From NCBI GenBank assembly GCA_001643675.2, contig LSRY02000024.1:1180001-1244000 (forward strand): a stretch of DNA of 64,000 nucleotides, written 5' to 3'. The stretch's first letter is position 1. Every line of letters begins with the position of its first letter. The translations under genes were made by a program, and so were the position numbers. Origin of the DNA: Monocercomonoides exilis (lineage: Eukaryota; Preaxostyla; Oxymonadida; Polymastigidae). Under the pieces are notes generated by a model. It saw nothing but the letters and a program-made list of their open reading frames with translations. It did no database searches and was not told the origin of the DNA. Below are positions 1-15,000 of this stretch, piece by piece.

Positions 1-3000
1 GCTAAAAATGTGCTGTACAGCATTCACAGAAGAGCTGTGATGTCTCTTTTGAAGTCCACCGTCGCATCAGACGCAGCTCAGCTGCTTTCGCCGCCTTCTG
101 CAGCGACACAGGATTCAACGAGCGCGAAACCCACACATTTAGATCTTCTTTTGGAGTATTGCAAGCTTCCTCTCCACAACCTGTACAACACACTCCTTTG
201 CCTTCAAAAAGAACATACAGAGCAATCTGCTGGGCTTTCATCGTTATTGTCTCCATCTTTTGTAGCAGCCTCAGAAATAGCGTCAAAATTCATGTTCGAT
301 TTTTCTGCAAGTTTTGAAGCCAAACAGAAGAACGAGGCTGAGAAAGCAGTGGAAGAGAATGCGAAAGAGACAGGCGATGAAACTGAGCCGCCTTTTGACG
401 AATTGCTGGAGCTTGCTTTGAAAATGAGCAAAGAGGAAGCCGGCGTTATCATTGAGGATAATGAAGACGAAAACGAGAAGAAAGAGAAAAATGAAGAGAA
501 AGAAGATGAAAAAAAGGAAGAGAAGAAGGAAGAAAAAACAGAGCTATTAAAAACATCTTCATCGTCTTCTCAATCAGAAATTGAACCAAAGACATCATCA
601 GCAGACCTGTCACCATCTCATCTTCTGTCTCTTTCGCTTTCATTCTCATTGATTCGCCATCTGCCTCTTCTTTGCGTGAGCGCTATGAGATTTTTACTTG
701 AAGAAGAAGAAGAAGAAGAAGAAGATTCCGGTTGCCGTGATGAAGCAGTAAATGAAGGCAAGCCATGCTTCTATTCAATTGGTCATTCATTGTTCTCTTC
801 TTTGTCCAATCTTCTGACGTGCACACACAAATTATTCACTAAAGTCTCTCTCATCCTTTCAATGCTCCCATCGCAAATGCAGTTGGCTATTGCCAATGGA
901 ATAAGCATTGCCAAAAGAGAAGACAAAGAAAATGAAAAGAACAAGAGCGATGATACGACATCTGAATCATCGAATACTAAATCCCCTTCAAACACAATAT
1001 GTTCTCTTCTTGGCAGCCAATTGGGTGCGCTTTCTGCCTTTTTCTTCTCTCTTTTCAGCTGTGCTTCTTCTGTTGTCGATATTCTATGTAATTCTTCTTT
1101 GTCTTTTAGCAGCTGCAATGAGAAAGAAAAATTCAATGACGAAACATCCAAAGAAAAAGAAGGAGAAATCATTGAAGTGAAAAACGATGTGTTGAAGTTG
1201 TTTAGCCTGCTGGAAGAATCCACAAAATTCGTCTTTTTGAATGGCGGAAACGATGAAATGAAAAAAGATACAGCAAGCGAAGCAACAGATGCCCAATCAA
1301 CACATATCTCATCTTATGCTTGCGATAACAATTTTATTCCATTCTCATACAAATCAGCTCTGATGCTAATTTGCACTATGCTTTTGGAACGTTCAGCAAG
1401 AAAGGACAGAAAAGAAGGGTCTTCAAATAAACAAAATGAGATGAACATCAACTTGTTTGAGAAGGAATGCAGCGAATGGAAGGAAAAAGAGACACACAAA
1501 TTGTTCCTTCCTCTTTTGTCGTTTATCTCTTCTTCTGTCCAGTCATCTGCATTGCTCACAAAAACATCAGCAGATCAAGTTTTTGGAGAGCTAACGTCAC
1601 CGTTTCCTCCGTCTGCCTTGATACGCTTTTCAGATTTGGATTTGTATGCTCCTTCGTCTTCCTTGTCTTCATTTATGGATCATCAGACAGACGAAGCAGG
1701 AGAGAAAGGAAAAGAGTTGATTGAGTCGAGTTCAACAGCCTCAAACACTCAGACCGAGCCTGCAGAATCTCAACTACCATCAACAATTCCGAAGGCGCCT
1801 TCCATTCCAAAAGCACCCCCGCTTTTGTCGCCTTCTTCTTCAACTTCTTCTTCTTCTTCCTCTTCTTCTTCCTTTTCTTCTTCCTTTTCTTCTTCCTCTT
1901 CTTCTTCCTCTTCTTCTTCCTCTTCTTCTTCCTCTTCTTCTTCCTCTTCTTCTTCCTCTTCTTCTTCCTCTTCTTCTTCCTCTTCTTCTTCAACAACATC
2001 ATCTTTTTCTTCATCCAACTTCTTGTCTTCCATTGATCTGTTCTCTCCATCCTATTCATCCTCTTCCATTGTTACTCCGCTTCATCATTCATCGCCTTCT
2101 TCTTCCTCCTCCTCCTCTTCTTCTTCAGACTCTGACGAAGGAGAAATGTCTCTTGGCGATTTGTTTGACCTGTCGCCTTCATTGAACAAGCTAATGTCTT
2201 CTTCAGGTTCATCAGCATCTTCTTCTTCGTCATCTTCCTCACAATCAAAGCAGAATACATCAACGTCTTCTGCTTCTTCTTCTGCAACTTCAGCAGAAGA
2301 GAAAAAAAAGAAACAGGAAGCGGATTGTTTGAATGAAAGAAGCAAGTATTTGAAGCCAAACGCATATAGACACTATTTGCAGGTTAAAGATATTCTGAAG
2401 AAGGCACTTTCAGATGAAGACAAAGCGAATGAGTATTCTTCTCCTTCTGTTTTGGCTGCTTTTTGCTCTCTTTCTCCATTTGCTGCTGCTATTCGGCCTC
2501 TTCAAGCACTCCATTTGGAATCAGAACAAACAAATACATCTGATGCGGTATTTTCACCCGTTTCTTTTCTTGTGTTAGCACTTGAGTTTCTGAAGAAGTG
2601 TGTTGCTGGTTCATTTTCTGATGAAGAAAGCGATGAAGAAGAAACAGAAACATTGCAAAAAGAGACAAACGAAAGCCAAACAGAAACAGAAAAAGGAGAA
2701 GAAAAAGAGCATAAAAGCGAGAAAGAAGAAGAAAGCAATCAAAATACATGTTCTTCACTTCCTTGCTTTATTGAGTCTAATTTGAGCAACTTTTGGCTGA
2801 CTGGATTTGATTTCTCTTTCGATGCAGACGAAATGGCATTGACAAACGAGCAACCTGAAACTATTTCTGTTTCATCTTCGTCTTCTTCAGAAGATGCAAG
2901 CGAAACATCAATTCTGAAGAAGGCTGTTTATTCTGCCATTCTGAAGAAAGAACAGAAAAGAACCAGAAAAGCAAGTGATGCGAGAGGAAATCTGATTTCA

Positions 3001-6000
3001 TTTGTGATGAACAAAGTGTCTTCTCATTCTTCTCCCACTGAAAATGACTTGAAGCTGTTGAAGCAATTAGTGAGCACCAAAGAGAGTGAAGGAGAAGAAG
3101 GGCAGATGGAAGAGAAGTCTGAGAAAGATGGTGATGTGTTGTGCACAAATGAAGATATCACAAAGAATGAATCGTCTTCGCTTCTTCTTCGCAATCGGAG
3201 TGCTAAGCACACTGAAATTGTTGTCTCTCTGATCCAATTCATTGAGAAATACAACAATTGCGATGGAGTTAAGGAGAAACAAAGTGAGATAAAAGATGAT
3301 TCAGATGCAAAAACTGAAAGCGAAGATAAGAAGAGTGAACCAGAAGAATTGAGGATTGAACAACTTTTTGGAAGTCGGCTCATTTCCTTTGTGACATCTC
3401 TTTTGCATCACATTTCTTCATCAAAATCAGTTGTGTCTCAGTTTGTGTTGGGTGCCATTGAAGCTTCTGAAAGCAGAATGGAGCAGAAGAAGAAAGAATC
3501 AAGCAATGATTCTGTTATTTCTGCTTCATCTGCTTCTTCTCTTCTCCGAAAGTCCATTGACTGTCTCAATTCCTCATTCAACAAAGTGTCCCCTCATACG
3601 CTTTCTCTTGTCTGCGGTGTGCTTTTGCTGTCAATTTCTGTGCATACAACGAATTCTTCATTGAACAAGTGCCAAATGCAGAAGGATTCTGTTGGAGAGA
3701 AAAGCGAAGATGATCAAACTGACTCTTTTGTGGAAGCATCATTCAATTTGATTTGGTGCATCGCATCCAAAATGTTCCTTTCTCATCCAACTTCTCCTGT
3801 TTCGAGTGAAGATTTGAACTTAATTTCAATTTCTGAAGTTGGAAACAAACATTCTGCTTTTGTTCTTGTTTGTGGGTTGTGTGCGTTCTCAGCCATACGA
3901 AACAAGAAGGTGGCATTAAAGTTTTTGAAGAAAATTGTATCTTCAACTTTGACCTCAATGAATTCTCTGAAGGAGTTGTGCGTTGGAGAAAAAGAGGCAG
4001 AAAAAGAAAACTCGGAAGAAGAGAAAGAGAAAGAATCGAAAAATGCTCAGAAGAAAAAGTTGATTGAGGCAAAGATGATTGAAAATTCTAATTTGATGTT
4101 CATTTTAATGCATCTTCTTTCAAGTTTGGTTGGCGTTGACTACATTCCAAACCAACACACAGAAGCGAATGTACTTTCTTCGTCTTCTTCTGCCTCTTCA
4201 GATTCAACTGGCATTCAATGTTCATCCATTGATGCTTCAGAGAATTGCGCATCTGCTTCCTTAAAGCAATCTCTCCCGCTCCATCTGTATCTGATGCTCT
4301 CTTCATTCCCCTTCTTTTCTTTCTTTGAACACAAAGTGTCTGACTCACATACGCTTCCTCTTCCTCCTCTGCTTGATATTCCTTCTCTCATCAGACACCC
4401 ACATATTTCATCGCTTGTCTCTATTTTGTCTCCTCTTCTTTCGGAAACTGCCTCAACTGTCTTTGCTCCACAAACAGCTCTTACTCGCTGGCTTCAGTGT
4501 TCTTCTCCATCTTCTTTTGCGTGCACTGAAAGTTCTCTCCGCTTCTTCCACACACTCAATAACTGCACCAACATTTCTTCTTCATTTATTCACTTTCTCA
4601 CTCCAATAACTTGGCTGCACCGTCTTTTGTCTTCCCCTCGTCCAAAGGGATATGCTTCTTTGCTGACACCTCCACACCCATCTGAAGGAGCATCTTCGTC
4701 TGAGTCATTCTCTGATGACTGTTTGCTTAGCGGATCTTCTTTTCCTTGGGAGCACTCATCGTGGTGGGATACTTGTTGCAAAGAGAAAAACTGGAGTGAG
4801 ATTGAATTCGGATTAATACAAATACATTTTTGTTTGATTTCTTCTTCTTCTTTTTCTTCATCATCCAAATCGTCTAAAATTCTTTCTCTCACACCAACCA
4901 TTAGATGGGACAGAGTGTTGAGTGGAATGTGCAAGACGCTCTTGGAATGCTCTTCAACACAACCTTCTTCTTCATCATGTGATATGCCATCATCTTCCTC
5001 CTCTTCTTCATCCGCTTCCTCATCCAATCAATCTTGTGATGAATCGAACTCATCATCATCTCCATTACCATCAAGTGAGGAAAGCAGCTATCATTATTTC
5101 GAGACTGCAGCAGCCAGCCACATTGTGCATCTTATTTTGACAGCTGTTCAGTCTGCCATAAACGAAGAGCAGACAACAAATGCTTTGAAAGAAGCTGCTC
5201 AATCACATTCAACCTCATCTGCATCTGCACATTCACCATCATCTGACCGCCTTTCTCTGAAAAAACAGAGGCAGGACCAAAGAGCGTATTCTTCACAGCA
5301 CGATCAATTTGAGAAGTTTAAGTCAGCTGTTGTGTCATCTCTTCTCTCTTCGTTGAATGTGTTTGACTCAACAACACTGCCTTCTTATTCTTCTTCCTCA
5401 TCGTCTTATCCAACTGGCTTGCTGTCTGTGCTTTCTCAGTCGCTTTCTTCCCTCATTTTGAAATACGAAGCCAAATTGGAACATGATCGTTTGCTTATCT
5501 CAAACATGATGTCATCCACTTCATCACAACAATGCTCAGCTTCTTCTTCTTCTTCTGGCACATGCCCAAAGGCTCTTAACTGCGAATCTCAGACAACTTC
5601 TCTTCCTTCTCCTTTCAATTATTCGATTCCTTCGGAATCTCTTCTTTCGTCGTGTGCAACTTCTCCTGCACTTTCTCTTCCTCTTCATGATCTTCTTCTA
5701 ACTTCATCACTTTTTGGAGTTTATCGTCCTTCGCCTTATTCATTGCAATCTTCTTTTTCTTCTTCTTCTTCTGATGCTTCTTCATATTGCTCATTTTCAA
5801 CATTCATTCAGTCATTTGAATCTTCCTCTCAGTTTTCACCAGAAAAAGACCAATTGAATACTCTCGATGAATTGTGTGCTGTTTCGTCATTGAAACAGTT
5901 CAATCCATCGCTTTTGCATCCTTTTGCTCCATTTACAAGCATTGAAACAACAAATGTTTGTTGTTTGAACAGAAAAGATGGGGAAGAGAAAGAGAATGCA

Positions 6001-9000
6001 TTTGAAAGCGTGTTGAATCCCTCTTCTGAGATGAATGAATTTCTGAGGGCACTTCTGATCCATTCCAATGCATCCAACGCCATTTCCACAGACATTCTGT
6101 CAAAACAACACTTTTATGATGATTTTATCAGCAACACAGCATTTGCACAGGAAATGCACTCGAATCAATTGGAAGAGATATCTCAAACGCCTTCTGCCAT
6201 ACAATGCGTCAAATCGTCGCTTCTTTTGTGTTCTTCTTCGATAGTCAATCTTATTCTGTATGTGACACACACACTTTCTCGCTCCTTCACTCTGCTGCAA
6301 CATTACTCGTCCTCTCTCATGCTGATTGCCACTTCTGGTGGCGATACTTCTCCTTTTGCACCACATTCGTCGCCTAACTGCAAAAAGGATCAACAAAATG
6401 AAGGAAATAATCAGAATAAAGAAAAGGAACAAGTTGATCAGACACATAAATCAGCAACATCATCATCAGAATCACCAAAGAAAAATCCAAAAGACAACGG
6501 AAACGATGACAAAAAGGAGAAGAATGCAAAGGAACCGCAAAAAAGCAGTGAACTTAGCAATTCAAACGCAAAGGAGGGTAGATGCAAACCAACAGGATTT
6601 TCACTGCCACATTATTTGCAGTGGAGGCATCAATCATTAATGGAGCAATCTTATCCAGATGCTTTGTCTACCTCTTCTGCTTCGCCGTTTTCTCTTTCAG
6701 CTTCTTCCTCTTCTTTCTCTTTGGAGTCGCAAAGCTCTTCTTCTCCTTCTGCTTCTTCATCTTCTTCGACTGCCTCTTCATTTGTCAGTTCTGATTCACA
6801 GCCAGATTTCACTCTTCCCATTCAGACACGCACAAATGTGCTGTTCTTCCTTCAGCTAGTTGCTCGGCTGGCACGCCATTCAGCTGTGATGTTGAGAACA
6901 GACATGGAAGAAGAATGTGAAGAGGAAGAAAGGCAAGCAAGAGAGCTAAATGAAGATAACAGCAGTGTTCAAATCAATAAAGCAGCAGACGAAAAAGAAG
7001 AAGCGAAATTGAAGCATCATAACTTTGAGCAAAATCTGTTTGCAATATTCTTCTCTACTCCCATCCAGAAGAAGATGACAGGTTTTGGCAGGTTGCAATC
7101 TGTTCAATTATCTCCATCTGTCTCTTTGTCTCCTTCAGCACCCACACCTCCCTGTTCTCCTCCGCCTCGCCCTTCTTCCTCACTCAACGTGTGCTATTCG
7201 ACTCCTCCTCCTTCTCCACCAACAACTGGCTCTTCAGCTGCAGGCTCGCCTTTCTCTTTCTCTCCTCCACTTTCTCCTCCGGTTGAATCAGCTGCTGTTC
7301 TGCAGGTTGGCTCGTTGTGCTTCTTGAGCACTCTCCGAAAGGCGATGGACATGTTCATCAAAAGATACACAAAGAAATCGACTTATTCAGCTTTTATTCG
7401 CAATCACTCATCTTCTGGTCTCCTTTCTTCTTCTTCTTCTTCTGCTGCTGCTGCTTCGAGTGCATTTTTGGACAAAATAAACAAATGCAACGTGGATGGC
7501 TGTGCTAACTCTTATTTCCAGAATTCAACAACAAACAAAGAAAAGACACTCAAACCAAAGCAAAAGAAGGCAAAAGAATCCAAAGAAAAACATGTCTTAG
7601 AAAATTATGTTGTCACAAAGACTTCAAAGGCATCTTCTGATGATAAACAAGAGCAAATTGAACAGATACAGAAAGAAGAAAATCAAACTGATGAGAAAGT
7701 TGGTAAGGAAAAGGAAAAGAGAAAGAAGCATTCGAAGAAGGATGAGCACAAAAGACGGAAAGACAAACACAACGCAGCAAAGGATGAAGGGGCAGATACA
7801 CCACGTTCATCATTGCTGACTGAGGAAGCAGCTGCTGAGGAAAAGAAGAAAGCAAAAGAACTTGCACTTCCTTTCACTGCGAACCAATTAGCATCGTTTA
7901 TACTTTCTCTTCCGCCGTTGCTCGCAGACAATCCAGCAATATTGGCAGCTAGTTTGGATGTGGTGAAGATCAAAAGAGAAGAAATGGTGATGGAGAAAGA
8001 GAAAGAGAAAGAGAAGAACGAGAAAGAAACAGGAAAAGATAAAGCGGATGAAAAAGAGATCAAAAACACAGAAAACAAGGAAGCAAAAGAAGAAGAAAAG
8101 AAGAAAGAGGGAAAAGAAGATGAGCAAACTTCCGCAATAAAAGACAGATTGTCAGCTGCTTTGCATGAGCTGCAGTTATGCATTATGATTGATGAATATG
8201 AGAAGACAAATAAACCAGGAAATTCTTTGAAGCCTGAGGCTTCGGAGATTTCTTCGGCAAAAGACGAAGAAAGGGGAGAAAAGAAAGAGAAAGAGAAAGA
8301 AGAAGCAGAAGAAAAATCGAAAAGCCCCAAAACAGAAGGAGAGAAAGAGAGTGCACGAAACAAGGCATTATATAATGTGAACAAAAAAATATTTGAACGT
8401 TCCCTGAAATCGCTGCTGTTTTATCCATTTGCTCATAAGCTGATGAAATATGCGTCTAAACTGCATTTGACAGGCAATGTGAAGGAATCAGAATTAACAC
8501 CCTCAGAAATAAGGCAGACTTATGTTCCTATTCTGTCAAGCAACTTATTCCAATCTTTAGACGAAAATTTCCTCAAATTGTCGAATATGTTTTCTTCTTC
8601 TTCTTCTTCTTCTTCTTCCTCCTCCTCCTCCTCTTCTTCTTCCTCTTCTTCTTTGAACCAACTTGACAAAAATGTCTTGTCTTCTCTTCTGACGCCTTGC
8701 CATCCTTTATTGGGCAGACTATCCGAATTCTTCTCTCGAAAGGGTGACTCCTCTTCAGATGAAATGTTCTTTCATTCTTCGCTCTTCTCTCCGAATTCTC
8801 TTCCTCAGCCGCAGAATCAGCAGCAATCTGCAAATGCATCTACAGCAACAACAATAATACCTCCATATCAAGCGTCTTCTTCTTCCTCTTCCTCTTCCTC
8901 TTCCTCTTCTTCCTTCCCGCCAGTCTCTCATCATTCCACATCCTCCATCCAGACAGCACAGCAGCAGCTGCTTCTGAGCAAAGAGGCGCTGGAAGAGCAG

Positions 9001-12000
9001 AGCAAGCAGATGGGTGTGACTGTTGAGATGCTGAAGGAGATGATGGGAATCACAGACTCTGGTGCAGCACCTGCAGATGTTGAAGCTGAAGGAAGTGGAA
9101 GCAGAATAAGAAGTGGAAGAGGAAACGAAGATGAAAGCAGAGGCAAAAGTGAAAGTGAAAGAGAAAGTGAAGGTGCAGCTAGCGATGAAGGCAGATCTGG
9201 CAGCGGAGAAGAAGATGCAGAAGACTTCATTCGCAGTCAGATTCCGTTTTTGCTTGGGTTTTCTTCTTCACATGATTCAAACTTCGATGCTCTTGCGCCA
9301 AAACAAACACAAGCTTCGTCTTCAGCTGATTTTTCCTCTTCTTCTTCCTCTTCTCCTTCATCAACAGCCAATTCTGCTTCATCTCCTACTTCTCCTTCTT
9401 CTATTCCTTACCCTCCTTCTCCTTCCCTTTCTTCCCTTCCTTCTCTTCATTCTCTTCCATCGTCTTCGCCTCTGTCAGATTCAGCCTTCTTCAAAGAACT
9501 CATAAGCACCAATGGAGATGATGAAGGTATGTCCAAACTGAGACAAAAATTCAAAGAAATCTTTATGAAGCGTCTCAACGAAAAGAACTATGGTGGCCAT
9601 GAAGAAAAAGATAGTCCATCGCAAGTTTCAGAAACAACATCTGATCAAAATGCAAGTTCATCATCATCATCATCATCGTCTCCTTCTTCTTCCTCTTCAT
9701 CATCTTCGAATATTTCTGAGATTTTGCCTGATGAGCGTGAGCCTTCGTTGATGCACATTCCACTGCGCCCGCGACTCAGCCGTCTTCCTTTTAGCTCGCT
9801 GCAGGTTCATATGAACAACCAATCAGAAGGAAAGAACCAGGACGAAGAGAAATCAGAGGGAAAAGAAGGGAATGCATCGTCTAATACAAAGGAAGAACGA
9901 AAAGAAAGAGATGAAGATGAAGAAGATTATGAAGAAGAGGAAAATGACGATGACGAAGAAGAAGAGCGTGATGAAGAGAACTGGGACATGTCATCGCAGA
10001 TATCGTCTGCACTCTCCAACTACTTTGGGGAGTATGCTGCTGTGCAGAACAGCCACAGCCAGAGCGAGTTTGAGGAAGAAGAAGATGAGGAAGAAGGGGA
10101 CTTCATTGAAGGAGCCGAAGAAGGAGGAGGAGAGGAAATGGAAGAAGGAGAAGAATCTGAGCTTGATGACGACATGCTGATTGATTCAGACTTTCTCCTT
10201 TTGGATGCGAAGAAGCTGGCAGATCGCAAAGAGATGGAAGATATTCTCGAACAACAACTTGAATTGGTTGGCAGTGGAGATATTGTGTTTGGTGATTTGA
10301 GTAGCATCGCTGCAAGTGAGGAGAGCGGAGGTGAAAGCAGTCAAAACAATACAGCAGTACACAAAATAGAGATTGAGCAGAATGAAAAATATGCTCAAAA
10401 AATGCTGGATGTTATAAAGAGCTTAAGAGACGATGCAGCTGCCAAAATTAAAAGGAGCAAAGAAGGTGAATCTGGAAACAGACAAGAAGACGCACAAAAG
10501 GATGCTTCTGTCACAGACACACCACAAAATTCTAATGAGGAGATAATAAAACAGCAAGCCATAGATGTATTTGTGAATTCACTGAACGATGTTCCTTCAG
10601 AAAGGACAAGCGCAGAAGAGAAGCCAAGCAAAATTGAAGATGAGAAAACAATCAGAGAAGATGAAGACAAGCAATCTCCACTGAATTTACTGACTGCACC
10701 TCATCCTCCTCAAGCTGAACACATGATTGTTTCAGCTAGGCTGTCTGAACTTGCAGATGAGCTAATGGGAACGAACCATTCCAGCGAAAGCAAAGTCCCT
10801 TCGCCTCCTTTGCATTCGCCCTCTTTGTTGACTTCTCTTTTGTCGAATCATTCTTCATTGTCACCGCTTGCTTCTCCTGCTGGTCGCCCTGAGTTCGTTT
10901 CTCTTTTGCTTGAAGATCCATCGCAACTTCCTCCCGTTTTCGCTTTGGTCAAACCAGAAGACGCTAAAAATGCAGAGTTCTTTGCGAAATGCATTGAGAA
11001 ATGTGCAAAGAAGTTCAACATCCAACTGAAAGAGTCTGAGAAGGAGAGAAAGAAGCACCCGATTGTTAAAATGGATACAAGCAGAGAGGCATATGAAAGC
11101 AAAGATGAGGAGAAGAAGGAGAAGGAAGTTGAACTGAAGGAATTGTCATTGAAAGTTCTGGAAGAAAAAACGAGGCAGAAAAAAGAGGAAAATGAAAAAT
11201 TGCTGCTTCAAAGGAAAGAAGATAAAAAACCAGAAAGCCAAAAAGAAGATAGCACGAAAGAAAAACAAGATGAATCAGACAAAAAAGACAAAAACAAAAG
11301 CAAATCAAATAAGAAGCAGTCAAAAGATAATTCCATTTCGTCAGCTTCTTCAGCTCCTTCTGATGAACATGACGAAGCATCAAAAGAATTACCCGACAGC
11401 AAAACAACTCCTCCTTCAACTCCTCCTTCTTATCCATCTGAGCCTCCGCAGTTGCTTTTCCTTCCTCATTCTCTTTCTCAATCTGTCATTTCTTCTCTCT
11501 TTTATCTGCTCAGTCAAACACAATTCGGCTTTAATTCACAGAAAATAGCATTGACGTGCCTTTCTTCGCTGGTCGGGAAAGAACAATTGCAAACATTCCT
11601 TTCCTGTCACATGCTGTCTGATATCTCTTGCTTGTTTGCATCACTCAAAGATTTGACAATGAAAGAAAGCGAATTAAAAACCGAAGAAGAAAAAGGAGAT
11701 GATAAAGAGAATAAAGAAGTTGTAGATTCTATTTCTCCGTTCTCTTCGGCTGTGTTCTCTTTGCTTCTTCAACGCTGCTCTCGATTCCTTCACGAAATGT
11801 ATTATGGCAAAACAACACATGCACTGACTGTTGCATTCATCGGATTGGAATTAAGAGAAGTTGATAAGGATGAGAATGGAGAAAATGAAGATGATGAGAA
11901 AGAAAGAAACAAAGCGTTCGATTTATTCAACAATTCTTCTGTTTCTTCTTATTTCAATCAGAACTCTTCATCAACTAACAGATGCTCTTTCACTTATTCA

Positions 12001-15000
12001 ATGCTATCATCATTTTTGTCAAAAAGACCAAGAAGTGATACGCTCCTCCATCACAATGATGAAGGCGCAGCACCTTTGATTCCTTCTCCTCTTGAGTCAT
12101 ATCCTGATCCACGGATGCAGAGAATAATGACCTCTGAAGAAATGTGGAAAATGTCTTCTGAAGAAGAGAAATGTGTGAAAAGCAGTTGTTTGCCTCTTTC
12201 TTCGAATGACGTGGAGACTGCTGAAGAAGAACAAAAAGGAAAATGGAGTTCTTCATCGCAATTCGAGTCAACTGTTTCTCAAATAGCACTTGCTTTTTCT
12301 TTCATTCCAGATCCTGTAAACAGATTTACTATGCAAAACAAGAAATTACGAACTACTGCAAGTGTTTCAAGTTCGATTAACTCTCATGTGGAAACAAAAT
12401 CGTTCTTTTCATTGAAAACAATACTTCACTCTCTCAATTTCGCTCTGACTCATCCACTTGATGTGAACTGCTCCTTGTTCCATCATTCTGCTTCGTCTCT
12501 TGTGTCACCTGTTGACAAGCAATTGATTGAAATGTCTGGCTCATCGTCAAGTGAATTGGCAAACTTTGCTCTTCTTCCAGATCTGCGATATTCTCTTCTT
12601 TCTCTTTTGCTTCTGCTTCTCCAAGATGTTTATACTCGTTCATGCTTTGCATCTGCCCTTTGGGAGATGAGCGATGGGGGAGATGAAATGAAGTTGAAAC
12701 AATTTATGATGGCTCTTCTTTGTGTTGTTGTTGATGAACATATGGAGATGGATGGTAACAAGAAAGAATTGAACAGCCTTTCGACAGATGCGAATAAAGA
12801 ATCTGTTTCCAATTGCTCAAACTCATCACTTTCATCGACTTCTTCAAATGTTCTTCCGCATTCCCTTCGTTCAATCATGAACCAAACAAAACTTGCCATC
12901 ACATCTTCTGCTTTCTACAAGCTCAAAGAAAGCGAGCAAGCAGACGAAAGATTATTCTTCTATGAAGCAGATTCTGATGGAGCTGAACGAAATGGACTGT
13001 TCTCTTTGGCTTTGAAAAGACTTTGCTGTGTTGTTTTGGATGCTCTCCTCTTCTCTTCCACACCTCTTTCAAGCGAAGATTCCTGGGTATCTCTTCTTTC
13101 ATCTGATCAGCACAAGAAGAAGATGGAAAGATTGAGACATGAGAAGAGAGGGATGATGGAAGCAGAAGAAGAGAACGAAAGCGAAAAAGACCGAGAACTG
13201 TCTGATAAGAAAGTGTTATCAAGTTCTTCGCTTCCATTTACTCACACATCTTTGTGTGATGTTGTGATGCAGTGCTTGCTGCATCTTCTTCCATCCATAA
13301 TTGTCACAATGGACAACGGATATTCATCCTCTTCTTCATTTTCATTGGATTCACTGTTTTGCATTCCAAACTCAACAACACAATCTCTTTCGTCCTATCA
13401 CATCTTCCTCTTCTGTCTCACTCAGACATTGGCTGTGAGGACTGGAAGGTTGTGCGATTTAACACAAAAACTGATTTCTTTTATGGATTGGTATGCAAAT
13501 CTGAATGCAACAGAAACAGAAAACGACACAGCTGGCTGCATTGGAGAGAATGTCTTTCCTTCATTGGAAGAATTGAGAATGCAGCTGATGGAAAAAATCA
13601 AAAAAGGAAAAGGAAAAATGGATCAAGCTGGTAATGATAAGGACACATCATCTTCTTCCTCATCTTCTTCGAGCGAAGATAATAAGTCACAAGAGCCAGA
13701 AGAATCTGGTGATGCTGCTTCTCCTCACTTGACTTTGCCAGTCACATTTGATCCATTGACTGCACCAGCCAGTTTTCAATCAACGACTCTGCAGGAATTG
13801 ATGGGTCCATATTTGGAGATGGCTCAGCTGTTGGAAGGAGAAAAGAAGGCAGCTTACAAAAAAGAGGAAGGCAAACAGGAATCATCGGTAAATGATTCTT
13901 CAACAGATCGCTTAGCTAACTCGTTCATTAATTCACTTTCTCTTTATTCTTCTCTTTCAATCGATCGACTGAGAGGCCTTGCTGGATTGACACTTTCGTT
14001 GCACTTGCTATCTTCTCTTATGCAGCTCACTTTGGGAAATGATGTTACAGAGCGTCTTCCAATTATCGCTGTTGGAGATGGAACCATCAGCAAAGAAAAG
14101 CCAGAAGAAAATATGAAAGAAAACGAAAAAAGCGAAGTAAAGGCAACTGATTCTCTGAAAAGCTCAAAAGTTGAATGTGAAGAAGACGAAGCCATCACAT
14201 CCATTCAGAAGCGAATGATGGAACTGGATCAAAAAGACAAAGAGAATTTTGTGCACAGCAAAACTATTGAATCAAAACCCACTCAAAACAGCAAACAAAT
14301 CAAGAAACCAGTTAAGCAAGCAGCTCAACGTTCGACAGCCGCATCGAATTGTCAGAAGGATGAAAACATATTGTCACAAATGACTGGCTCAGAGCATCGC
14401 TATCGCTATGAGACAAAGATAGATGAAGGAAAGTACTTTTCAAGTGCTGCTGAACGGTACAGCATGTGGCTGGGGGTTGTTCATTGGTTCGCAAAGGTAT
14501 CTTCTCCATCAGCATGGCTCATCAACACGTTGGAAGGAGATGAACGCGAAGAAAGTGGAGACAAGGAAACTGAAGGAAGCGAGAAAACAAATCCAAACAA
14601 AGGAATTTCAAGAAGGATGATTGCAAAGCATGTTGCGTATGTTCAGAGGGAGATGGCAGAGAGGCTGTTGCTGATGTATAGCAAAGGTGTCCTCCCTGCT
14701 GATTACAGAGCATTTGATGCATCCAACTGCAATGTTCAATCATGCTCTGTTATTTCTTCTTCAGCAGACAAACAGTCAAATCTCAATCAACAATCTTCAA
14801 CATCAACTGCAGCAGCAACAGTTAATCAGCCTTCTTCGTTCATTCCACCACCTCCTCCACCACTAATGTTTAACAGAGCATCCGTTGGTTATGCTTCATT
14901 TTCTTCACCTCCTGGATACTTCTGTCACACTTGCACACAAAATATGAAGAGCGAAGGAATGAAAGAAAAGATTGAAGAGGACAAAAAGATGGAATGCGAA

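Noticed and set aside
1670-2365. Overlapping open frames on both strands around the serine minisatellite (Leu/Pro, Lys/Arg and Glu runs).
   Set aside because: They are alternative-frame translations of TCT/TCC repeats and vanish outside the repeats; the conserved UBR4 frame runs through.
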